Below, piece by piece: positions 40,716 through 49,040 of a DNA stretch of 64,000 bases. Within the stretch, counting starts at the first letter, position 1, and each line of letters begins with the position of its first letter. The position numbers and the translations under genes were made by a program. Below the pieces are notes generated by a model, which saw only the letters and a list, made by a program, of their open reading frames with translations, searched no databases and was not told the DNA's origin. Source of the DNA: Marinobacter salarius (GTDB lineage: Bacteria > Pseudomonadota > Gammaproteobacteria > Pseudomonadales > Oleiphilaceae); the NCBI GenBank assembly GCA_000831005.1, contig CP007152.1, positions 1,984,001 through 2,048,000 of the forward strand. The letters are read 5' to 3'.

Positions 40716-41779
40716 TTGATCGACTATACCCTGCTGACATTGGCCATCGCCCTGCTCGCGGTGACCGTCCTCGGCAAAGTGCGCTTCATGACTGGTGGAT
40801 CCGTGCCTGTGAGTTCCCCCGTGTTCAGATTGTCAGCCTGGCGGTATTGGTGGCGTTCGCAGCGCTATGGCTGGAGAACGATGGCCTGCAAAAGTGGGTG
40901 CTTGCGATATTGGTGGTGGTGCTTGCGTTGCAGCTGTATCGCATTTTGCCGTGGACACGCTTATGGCCCCTGCAGGTGCAATCAGCGGAGTCCGGCCAGG
41001 AAGACCGCTGTGTCACATTGATGATTGCCAACGTACTGACGCCCAACCGCAACAGCGAGGGTCTGATTCGCCAGGTCCAGGAACACCGGCCAGATGTGTT
41101 GCTGACTCTGGAATCGGATCAGTGGTGGGGCGATCAGCTGGATGCGGCTTTTGGTGACTGGCCGACCATTATCCGCGTGCCGCTGGACAACCTCTATGGC
41201 ATGCATCTGTATTCGAGGCTGCCGTTGGACGAGGCTCAGGTGAGCTACCTGATTCAGGATGATATCCCTTCGATCCACGGCTGGCTGAGGTTACCCTCGG
41301 GTGATCGTGTGAAACTGCACGCCGTGCATCCGCGCCCACCGGCACCCAGTGAAAGTGAGGAGTCCCTGTGGCGGGATGCTGAACTGTTACTGATCGGCCA
41401 ACAGATTCATAAAGATGGTTACCCCGCCATTGTCGCCGGTGACCTGAACGATGTGGCCTGGTCCCGCACCACGCGGCTGTTTTGCCGCGTCAGCGGCATG
41501 CTGGACCCGCGTCGGGGGCGGGGCATGTTCAACAGCTTTCACGCCGAACGCTGGTACCTGCGCTGGCCGCTGGACCACGTCTTCACCACCGAGCATTTTA
41601 CGCTGGGCAGAATTGAACGGCTCGCCCCCTTTGGTTCCGACCACTTCCCGATACTGACCACGCTGTGCTTCCGCCCTTCAAGAGCAGATGAGCACGAAGC
41701 TCCGGAAGCGGACCGCGACGAGCACCAGGAAGCCCGTGAGAACATTCGCGAAGGCAAGATTCGGGATCAGGATGACTAG
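40716..41779 (+). CDS. Membrane-anchored endonuclease/exonuclease/phosphatase-family protein (one frameshift)
   Basis: 354 residues after repair. Starts at TTG 40716 with GGAGG 7 bases upstream. Three hydrophobic segments (IDYTLLTLAIALLAVTVLG, IVSLAVLVAFAALWL, VLAILVVVLALQLY) are followed by an EEP domain: LMIANVLTPNRN, VLLTLESDQWW, IVAGDLNDVAWS, LDHVFTT and FGSDHFPI with catalytic His. The frame breaks near 40788, one base restoring KVRLHDWWIRACEF. Substrate could be nucleic acid, lipid or sugar phosphate. The C-terminal tail is highly charged. Confidence 0.85.
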
Positions 41780-41899
41780 GCGCGCTGTGGTATGTCCCTA
41801 TCTTGCAAATTGCCCCGGAAAGCAGGATAAAGGAGCCTTGAAAATCTCCTGTGCCGGCCCCTCGCCACAGGCCTGTTTGAGTTTTGAAAGGCTGACCTT

Positions 41900-43264
41900 A
41901 TGGGTTCTGGTTTTGCGAGCGCTGACGCATTCCTTCAGGCACACCCCGAACTGCAGTTTATTGACCTGCTGATCCCGGATATGAACGGCATTGTCCGCGG
42001 TAAACGCGTGGACCCTTCAACCCTGCCCAAGGTGTTTGAGCGGGGCATCGCGATGCCGGCGTCCATCTTTGCCCTGAATATCCAGGGCACTACCGTGGAA
42101 GAGACCGGTCTGGGCCTGGATATCGGCGAGGCGGACCGTGTGTGCCTGCCCATCGACGGTACGCTCACCATGGAACCCTGGCAGAAGCGGCCCACTGGCC
42201 AACTGCTGCTGACCATGTATGAGCTGGATCGTGAGACGCCCTTTTTTGCGGACCCGCGCGTGGTGCTGCAGAACATCGTCAAGCGGTTTGAAGAACTGGG
42301 CCTGACGCCGGTGGCGGCCTATGAGCTGGAGTTCTACCTGATCGACCAGGAAAACCTCGCCGGCCGACCCCAGCCTCCCAAGTCGCCCATTTCCGGCAAG
42401 CGCCCGGCGGGCACCCAGGCCTATTCCATCGACGACCTGGATGAATACGCGGAATTCCTGGCGGATGTGCTTGATGCGGCCCATGAACAGGAATTGCCGG
42501 CGGATGCCCTGGTGGCGGAATCCGCCCCTGGCCAGTTTGAGGTGAACCTGCATTACGTGGATGACGCCGTGCAGGCCTGTGACCACGCCACCCTGCTCAA
42601 GCGCCTGATCAAGAACATGGCCTACGACCATGAGATGGACACCACCTTCATGGCCAAGCCCTACCACAACCAGGCGGGTAGCGGCATGCACCTGCATGTC
42701 AGCCTGGTTGATGGGGAAGGGCGCAATGTATTTGCCGGCGATGCCGAGGAGCCCAACGACATGCTGCGCTGGGCCGTTGGTGGGCTGGTGGCCACCATGA
42801 ACGACGCCATGGCGTTGTTCTGCCCCAACATCAACTCTTACCGCCGGTTCAGCCCGGAGTATTACGTGCCCAGTGCGGCGACCTGGGGTGTGGATAACCG
42901 CACGGCCAGCCTGCGACTGCCGGGTGGAGATCCCGAGGCGCTGAGGATTGAGCACCGCGTTGCGGGTGCTGATGCCAACCCGTATCTGCTGATGGCGGCG
43001 GTGTTGGCGGGCATTCACTACGGTATTTCCAACCGCATCGAGCCACCGCCGGTGACCGTGGGCAATGCCCACGAACAGCACGAAGCCAGTCTGGTGAATA
43101 ACCTGCGGGATGCGTTGCGGGAGCTCGGTCAGTCGCCGGTGATGGCGGACTATCTGGGAAGGGAATTTCTGGATGTGTTCGTCGCCTGCAAGGAGCACGA
43201 ACTGAACGAGTTCGAAATGACCATCTCAGATCTCGAATATCTCTGGTACCTGCATACGGTTTAA
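41900..43264 (+). CDS. puuA: Gamma-glutamylputrescine synthetase (glutamine synthetase family)
   Basis: 454-residue GS-fold ligase that attaches glutamate to putrescine or other polyamines. GS features: IDLLIPDMNGIVRGKRVD, VAAYELEFYLID, ESAPGQFEVNLHY, FMAKPYHNQAGSGMHLHVSL, NSYRRFSPEYYVPSAATWG and the arginine-containing RIEHRVAGADANPYL. The start LIPDMNGIVRGKR and the neighbours PuuC and PuuB favour polyamine catabolism over ammonia assimilation. AAAGG lies 8 bases before the ATG. A bidirectional terminator follows. Confidence 0.88.
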   Translation: MGSGFASADAFLQAHPELQFIDLLIPDMNGIVRGKRVDPSTLPKVFERGIAMPASIFALNIQGTTVEETGLGLDIGEADRVCLPIDGTLTMEPWQKRPTGQLLLTMYELDRETPFFADPRVVLQNIVKRFEELGLTPVAAYELEFYLIDQENLAGRPQPPKSPISGKRPAGTQAYSIDDLDEYAEFLADVLDAAHEQELPADALVAESAPGQFEVNLHYVDDAVQACDHATLLKRLIKNMAYDHEMDTTFMAKPYHNQAGSGMHLHVSLVDGEGRNVFAGDAEEPNDMLRWAVGGLVATMNDAMALFCPNINSYRRFSPEYYVPSAATWGVDNRTASLRLPGGDPEALRIEHRVAGADANPYLLMAAVLAGIHYGISNRIEPPPVTVGNAHEQHEASLVNNLRDALRELGQSPVMADYLGREFLDVFVACKEHELNEFEMTISDLEYLWYLHTV

Positions 43265-43283
43265 TGGCTTCCCGTCATCCGAT

Positions 43284-43308
43284 AACGGCGCCACAGGGCG
43301 CCGTTTTT
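43284..43308. terminator. Bidirectional terminator between puuA and puuC
   Basis: AACGGCGCC (43284-43292), loop ACAG, GGCGCCGTT (43297-43305), with a run of five T at 43304-43308. The perfect 9-bp GC-rich stem lies 19 bases after the puuA stop and 8 bases from the end of the convergent puuC gene. Confidence 0.85.
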
Positions 43309-43316
43309 CGTGGGAA

Positions 43317-44846
43317 CTATTCAAGCACCAGCCAGGTGGCCTTCAGTTCCGTGTATTTATCGAATGCATGCAGGGACTTGTCGCGCCCGTTGCCGGACTG
43401 CTTGAAACCGCCGAACGGTGCAGTCATGTCGCCACCGTCGTAGTGGTTGATCCACACGCTGCCGGCCCGCAGTGCCTTGGCCACTTTGTGGGCGGTGTTG
43501 ATATTGGAGGTCCACACGGCGGCTGCGAGCCCATAGATGGAATCGTTGGCAATCTCAATGGCCTCCTCGGCGGTGGTGAAACCGATCACCGAGAGCACCG
43601 GCCCGAAGATTTCCTCCGAGGCAATGCGCATGCGGTTGTTCACGCCATCGAACACCGTGGGTTGCACGAACAGACCTCCGGTCTCTGCCATCACTCGTTG
43701 ACCGCCTTCCACCAGTGTTGCCCCTTCCGACTGGCCAATGCCGATGTAGTCGATGATGCGATCAAGCTGAGCCTGGTCGACGATGGCGCCGCAGGTGGTT
43801 GCCGGGTCCAGTGGATGGCCGGGGCGCCAGGTTTTCAGGGCCTCGCGGATCAGCCCAACGAATTCGGTGCGGATGCTTTCCGCCACCAGCAAACGGCTAC
43901 CGGCGGTGCAGACTTCGCCCTGGTTGAAGGCAATGGCGCTGGCGGCTTCGGCGGCGGCTTTTTTCAGGTCCGGGGCATCCGCAAACACGATGTTGGGGCT
44001 CTTGCCGCCGGCCTCCAGCCACACCCGTTTCATGTTGGACTGGCCGGCGTAGACCATCAGTTGCTTGGCCACGTTGGTGGAACCGGTGAACACCAAGCAG
44101 TCCACGTCCATGTGCAAGGCCAGGGCCTTACCCACGGTATGGCCGAAACCGGGGAGTACGTTGAACACGCCGTCGGGTATGCCGGCTTCGGTGGCCAGTG
44201 CCGCCAGGCGAATGGCTGTGAGCGGCGATTTTTCCGAGGGTTTGAGGATCACTGAGTTCCCGGTGGCCAGCGCCGGCGCGATTTTCCAGGCCGCCATGAT
44301 CATCGGGAAGTTCCAGGGCACGATGGCGGCCACCACACCCATAGGCTCCCGGGAAATCATGCCGATCTGGTTATGGGGCGTGGGGGCGAGTTCCCCATAC
44401 ACCTTGTCGATGGCTTCGGCGGTCCAGCGTATGGCGCGGGCGGTGGCCGGTACGTCCACCGTACGGGCATGGCTGATGGGTTTGCCCATATCCAGGGTAT
44501 CCAGCAGGGCCAGTTCGTCGCCGTGGGCTTCGATCAATTCCGCAAAGCGAATCAGCACAGCTTTGCGTTTGGCCGGGGCCAGCTCACGCCAGTCGCCGCG
44601 CTCAAAGACTTTTCGGGCGATGGCTACGGCTTTGTCCGCATCGGCTTTGTCGCAACTGGCCACTTGGGCCAGTTCGCGGCCGTTTACCGGGCTGATCGAC
44701 GGAAAGGTTTCACCGTTTACCGCCCAGCGATAACTGCCCTTTACATAGGCGCGGCCCTCTATGGCGAGGGTGTCGGCCATTGCCTGCCACTCGGGCTGGC
44801 TAGTGGGTGTTCCGGAAATGGCATTGGTGGATACAGGGTCAGACAT
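43317..44846 (-). CDS. puuC: Gamma-glutamyl-gamma-aminobutyraldehyde dehydrogenase (ALDH)
   Basis: NAD(P)-dependent aldehyde dehydrogenase of 509 residues. Catalytic Glu in VWLEAGGKSPNIVF, catalytic Cys in FNQGEVCTAGSRLLV, cofactor loop VFTGSTNVAKQLM and PWNFPMIMAAWKIAPAL. Closest by pattern to PuuC/AldB-type enzymes. Flanked by a GS-type ligase and a PuuB-type oxidase, so it likely oxidises gamma-glutamyl-gamma-aminobutyraldehyde. Divergent from puuB with a 194-base spacer that should hold both promoters; no clear operator seen there. Confidence 0.88.
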   Translation of the reverse strand: MSDPVSTNAISGTPTSQPEWQAMADTLAIEGRAYVKGSYRWAVNGETFPSISPVNGRELAQVASCDKADADKAVAIARKVFERGDWRELAPAKRKAVLIRFAELIEAHGDELALLDTLDMGKPISHARTVDVPATARAIRWTAEAIDKVYGELAPTPHNQIGMISREPMGVVAAIVPWNFPMIMAAWKIAPALATGNSVILKPSEKSPLTAIRLAALATEAGIPDGVFNVLPGFGHTVGKALALHMDVDCLVFTGSTNVAKQLMVYAGQSNMKRVWLEAGGKSPNIVFADAPDLKKAAAEAASAIAFNQGEVCTAGSRLLVAESIRTEFVGLIREALKTWRPGHPLDPATTCGAIVDQAQLDRIIDYIGIGQSEGATLVEGGQRVMAETGGLFVQPTVFDGVNNRMRIASEEIFGPVLSVIGFTTAEEAIEIANDSIYGLAAAVWTSNINTAHKVAKALRAGSVWINHYDGGDMTAPFGGFKQSGNGRDKSLHAFDKYTELKATWLVLE

Positions 44847-45040
44847 GGCGGCCTCGAAGGCAAAGGAATGGCGTCATCATAGCAGGTGTTTGAGCCGCGT
44901 CGACGGCCTTCCATATAGGTACAAGAACGTGTCTTCCCGTGGGCTGAAAGCCGGCATAGACTGAGTTCGGCGGGCAACAGGATTGCCCTTTTCATTGCCT
45001 GCCAAAGAACCCTTTTTGATAACCCATTTGGCACAACTCC

Positions 45041-46324
45041 ATGACCCAGCATTCCCCGGTTCCATCCTATTACGCGGCATCGGCCAATCCGGCCCCTACA
45101 CGGCCGGTGCTCCAAGGCGCTTGCGAGGCCGATGTATGCGTGGTTGGTGCCGGCTACAGCGGGTTGTCCACGGCGCTCTTCCTGGCTGAAGCCGGTTTCC
45201 GGGTGGTGGTTCTGGAAGCGGCCACCGTGGGCTGGGGTGCCTCCGGCCGCAATGGCGGGCAGATCGTCAACAGCTTCAGCCGTGACCTCGACGCAATCGA
45301 ACGCCAGACCACAGCGGATCACCTGACCCACTTGGCGTCCATGGCGTTTGAAGGCAGCCAGATCATCCGTCAACGGGTGCGGGATTACGGCATCCAGTGC
45401 GACCTTAAAGAGGGTGGCATTTTCGCGGCCCTGAACGCACGGCAGCTCAGCCATCTGGAGGATCAACAGGCACTCTGGCGGCGGTTCGGGTACGGGAATC
45501 TGGAACTGCTGGACCGGGAAGGAATTCGTGCCCGGGTTGGCACCGAGCGCTATGTCGGCGGTGCGATTGATCACACCGGCGGCCACATCCATCCCCTGAA
45601 CCTGGCCCTGGGCGAGGCGGCTGCCCTGGAATCTCTCGGTGGCGTGATCCACGAACATTCAGCCGTTACTGACATTGTTCATGGCCAACCTGCCACGGTG
45701 AAAACCGATCAAGGCGAAGTGCGGGCAGCGTTTGTGGTGCTGGCGGGCAATGCCTATCTCGGCGGACTGGTGCCGGAACTGGGCGCCAAGTCCATGCCCT
45801 GCGGCTCCCAGATCATCGCCACCGAGCCGCTTGATGATGAGGTCGCTAAACGCCTGCTGCCACAAGACAACTGTGTGGAAGACTGCAACTACCTGTTGGA
45901 TTACTTCCGCCTGTCTGGCGACAAACGCCTGATCTACGGCGGTGGCGTGGTCTATGGCGCCCGCGACCCGGCCAACATTGAACGGCTGATTCGCCCCAAT
46001 ATGCTGAAAACGTTCCCGCAGCTGGCCGATGTGAAGATCGACTACGCCTGGACCGGCAACTTCCTGCTCACCCTGTCACGCCTGCCGCAAATGGGCCGGC
46101 TGCAGAACAACGTGTTTTATTCCCAGGGCTGCTCCGGCCATGGCGTAACCTTTACCCATGTTGCGGGCAAGGCGTTGGCAATCGCCATCCAGGGCCAGGC
46201 CGAACGTTTCGACGCCTTCGCCAGCCTGCCGCATTACCCGTTTCCGGGAGGGCGGGCGTTTCGGGTACCTTTGACGGCAGTAGGGGCCTGGTATTACGCG
46301 TTGCGGGATCGGTTGGGGGTGTAA
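45041..46324 (+). CDS. puuB: Gamma-glutamylputrescine oxidase (FAD-dependent DAO family)
   Basis: 427-residue flavoenzyme oxidising gamma-glutamylputrescine to the aldehyde. FAD-binding motif DVCVVGAGYSGLSTALFLAEAG near residue 29, GWGASGRNGGQIVNSFSRD, and C-terminal YSQGCSGHGVTFTHVAGKALA. These are typical of PuuB/OrdL. N-terminal PSYYAASANPAPTRPVL is a family hallmark. ATG at 45041 is 195 bases from divergent puuC. Confidence 0.9.
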   Translation: MTQHSPVPSYYAASANPAPTRPVLQGACEADVCVVGAGYSGLSTALFLAEAGFRVVVLEAATVGWGASGRNGGQIVNSFSRDLDAIERQTTADHLTHLASMAFEGSQIIRQRVRDYGIQCDLKEGGIFAALNARQLSHLEDQQALWRRFGYGNLELLDREGIRARVGTERYVGGAIDHTGGHIHPLNLALGEAAALESLGGVIHEHSAVTDIVHGQPATVKTDQGEVRAAFVVLAGNAYLGGLVPELGAKSMPCGSQIIATEPLDDEVAKRLLPQDNCVEDCNYLLDYFRLSGDKRLIYGGGVVYGARDPANIERLIRPNMLKTFPQLADVKIDYAWTGNFLLTLSRLPQMGRLQNNVFYSQGCSGHGVTFTHVAGKALAIAIQGQAERFDAFASLPHYPFPGGRAFRVPLTAVGAWYYALRDRLGV

Positions 46325-46337
46325 GGAAGCCGGCAGC

Positions 46338-46831
46338 CTATGTGTTGCTGTAAATCGACAGCTCCCGGGCGTGCCGCTCTGGTTTGGGGTCATCAATGGA
46401 CTCCACGGCTTCGATCTGCGTAATGTAGTCCGCCGGCAAGCCGTTTTCCCGGGCGCCGATGAGCACGTGGTCCTTGTACCAGTGGAAGGGTTTAAGTGAG
46501 TTGTTGATGCGGGTGGCATAATACATCCAGGCGCGCAGGGTGCCTTGTTCGGTTTTCAGCTCAACCTGCTTCTCATCGTAGCCAAACCCCAGAGCTTCAT
46601 GTCGGTCCAGGTCGGACTTTTCTGCATCGGCAATCTCGTAGACTACACCCATCACCCGGTCTCCCGAATGGCCGGTGTCCTCCGCGTTGCATTTGGCCGA
46701 ACCGTCCCCGGCAGATTTATGGAAGCGGAGCCGATGAGCGGGGAGTTCTGTCACGGCCACGAACCTGGCAGAGGGCACTCGTGCCTAAGTCTTCGGTGTG
46801 ACATGTTGGAGCCGTAGCAGAAGCAGAGCAT
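46338..46831 (-). CDS. Gamma-glutamylcyclotransferase-like protein (one frameshift)
   Basis: 164 residues after repair. The N-terminal hallmark MLCFCYGSNMSHRRL is in one frame. After restoring one G near 46786 it continues RARVPSARFVAVTELPAHRLRFH. VMGVVYEIADAEKSDLDRHEALG contains the family catalytic Glu region, and YYATRINNSLKPFHWYKDHVL follows. The fold releases 5-oxoproline from gamma-glutamyl compounds. Next to the puu genes it could act on gamma-glutamyl amines, but that is inference. It is the last core-type gene before the accessory island. Confidence 0.82.
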
Positions 46832-46883
46832 GGGGTTGCCTGGTGGTCAGATAGGGGTTCAGTTTTGTTAAGCCGGATTGGGC

Positions 46884-47803
46884 TTAATTCTGAAGGATGC
46901 GTTCAAGATTGTTTAGGGCATCAGCATGGTTAGCCGCGCTCATTTTCTTGAGATTTCGCAATTTCCATCGCACCGCCGGTAGGCGTTCAACATCTTCCAG
47001 GCCTAACAGAGCCCACTCCGGAGAGCATCGCTTGAACGTTAGCAAGAATTGCCGCTCTTGTTTCGTTATTGACGAGTTAACCAGATCAACAAGGTTCTCA
47101 CGAGTTGTTTCCAGCTCTGACAGTGGCACTTCTATATGCGCCATACTTTGGAATTCGCCCTCATACAGGCCCGCAATGTCCTTGAAGTGCGGCCTCAACA
47201 GTTCTGAAATGGGCCTGTTGTGCTGATGATATAGACCAGCAGTGCCTTCCGCAGGTTTTCGGTAAGCCCTTCGTTGTCAAGCAGCATTTTCACATCGAAT
47301 AGGTCCCGAGGGTGTTGACGATCCAATGCCGCACATATTTTCCCTGCGTAGAGGTCTGCGAAATCAACTACCTGAATTTCCGCGTACCCGAATTCTTCTT
47401 CGACGTCTTTGCTGACGGGGATAACGGTAGGGGCGTAAACAGTCCCCCGTAGCACTGGTGACAGCTCAATTTTGATCTGGGCTCCATCTTTGCCGACGGT
47501 AAGCCGTAGAGCATCGCCCTTGTTTTGGAATGATTCGATAACGCTTGTACCCCTAATTCCGTAACGAATCGATTCAGCTAATTCAGAGAGGTTTTTTCTG
47601 ATTGTATCTAGCGCATCCTGGCGCTCCATCATTGGAAGAAAGACCAAGTCAATGTCGACTGAAAGGCGAGGGAAATTCCTGATAAACAGATTGATGGCGG
47701 TTCCGCCCTTTAACGCGAAACATTGGTGTTTTGCTACAAAGGGTACAAGTTGTAGTAGAAGTTTGACCTGGTTTTGATACTGGAGTCGCCTATCCATGCC
47801 CAT
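46884..47803 (-). CDS. abiEii: AbiEii-type nucleotidyltransferase toxin (one frameshift)
   Basis: Toxin of the AbiE type IV toxin-antitoxin/abortive infection family; such nucleotidyltransferases modify RNA (tRNA in the MenT relatives). 306 residues after repair. HQCFALKGGTAINLFIRNF and LSVDIDLVFLP hold the GG and DxD catalytic motifs; IKIELSPVLRGTV and VVDFADLYAGKICAALDRQHPRDLFDV are typical for AbiEii. The frame breaks near 47211, one added A giving STNRPISELLRPHFK. It overlaps the antitoxin gene by 14 bases. Confidence 0.9.
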
Positions 47804-48583
47804 TGTCTCCCTGCATCTCCCTTGGCACCGTGATTGACCATTTCTTGTTTAGCCTGCCCTCCTCGGCTATAACCCGCTTGCCTGCGCCAAGATCATATTT
47901 TTCCGGCTCAAGGTATTTGAACCAGGGGTGGTTCTGCCTCTCTGACAGCCATAAAAATAAACGTTTCGTCTTGATACTGAGGCAAGCTTCCATAAGTGCA
48001 TTCAATTTTCGTGGAGAAAGGTTGGATAGCCCCTGCATCAATGAGTCCGCATGCTCGAAACTGACTGCTGAAGGCACTTTTGTCAGCACTTCCAGCATGG
48101 CTTTCTCCGGACAGGAATACGAGACGGGAGGTAGCCCTTCTTGCCAGTCAAATGCGCGAAGGTATCTTGGATTTGTCATCACGGATTCAGGCCATAGGCG
48201 CGTAGTGCTGCAACGATCAAAGACCACATCAATCGGAACTCTGCGGAGCCAACCGGGCAAAGGAGACTCAGAGTAGAGTTCAATCCTTTCTTCCGCGCTA
48301 AAGGACAAAAAGTGGCTATATCCGGCGAGATGTAAGGCCGTTAACCCGCCTACGTGGATGGGCTTGCCTAACATTCTTTGTAGGGAGGCGACGATGCCCG
48401 GCCAGCGAATGGGCTGCTCGTAAAGCGTATAAACACCCGTTGTAATAGGGATTAGTGTCCGGCTACGTACGGCGTTGTCCACAAAATGCAGGTTCAAGCC
48501 TGATCGAGCAGCCACTGCTTGGTGGCCACCATGGAGATAGGCAGAAGCCTTCTTAGCTGTTCACGTGCTTTCTTATTAAGCAT
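47790..48583 (-). CDS. abiEi: AbiEi antitoxin/repressor (one frameshift)
   Basis: 264 residues after repair. The N-terminal winged helix begins MLNKKAREQLRRLLPISMV at 48583. The frame breaks near 48508, where one added G gives LLDQGLNLHFVDNAVRSRTL. IPITTGVYTLYEQPIRWPGIVASLQRML and VGGLTALHLAGYSHFL match AbiEi. The C-terminal domain neutralises the toxin, and the winged helix represses the operon by binding inverted repeats. A perfect inverted repeat lies 36 bases upstream. Confidence 0.88.
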
Positions 48584-48618
48584 GGTTTTAAAATCTCTAA
48601 TAACACGGCAATAACTAC

Positions 48619-48636
48619 CGTATTATTTATAATACG
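48619..48636 (-). promoter_or_regulatory. Inverted repeat operator of the abiE operon
   Basis: CGTATTATTTATAATACG is a perfect 8-bp inverted repeat with a 2-base centre. On the minus strand it overlaps the likely -10 (TATTAT) of a promoter with -35 TTGAGG near 48652. AbiEi proteins bind such repeats to autoregulate. Confidence 0.6.
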
Positions 48637-48766
48637 TAAACCAGCGAGGACCTCAAGGTTTAAATAAGCAGAATTTTGCGTCATTTATTGCCGTAGAAAA
48701 TTAAAAATTTAAACTCCTGGGTCGGCAGGATGATCGCAGCACTTCTTACTTTCAAGCCTGTATTCT

Positions 48767-49040
48767 CCCCACACGCCCGACCCCCACCCATGTGTGGAAT
48801 CACCGGCCGGAATACCAGTTCAGCCGCTACAGCCTGGAAATCGATGAAATCAACCGGGTGCAGGTAGACCCGGACACCGGCGACGAAAGCAGCGAAGACA
48901 TCTTCAACACCGACACACCAGTGATCGGCTCCTCCGACAACCTGGACCACCTGGCCGGCCTGGCCCCGGAAGATTTTCTGACCATGCGGCTGTACTTGAA
49001 CCAGGATGCGGGGAATGTGCTTTGGGAGTATGCGTTTGAG
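48767..49040 (+). repeat. Homology block, copy A (5' end of toxin cassette 1)
   Basis: Nearly identical to 57577-57994 except for a precise 144-base deletion and about four substitutions. The match begins abruptly at CCCCACACG and ends after GAGTATGCGTTTGAG, where the two copies diverge completely. It encodes NHRPEYQFSRYSLEIDEINR in both. Confidence 0.93.

Noticed and set aside
42017-43198. 393-residue open frame antisense to puuA
   Set aside because: Shadow of the glutamine-synthetase-fold gene on the other strand.
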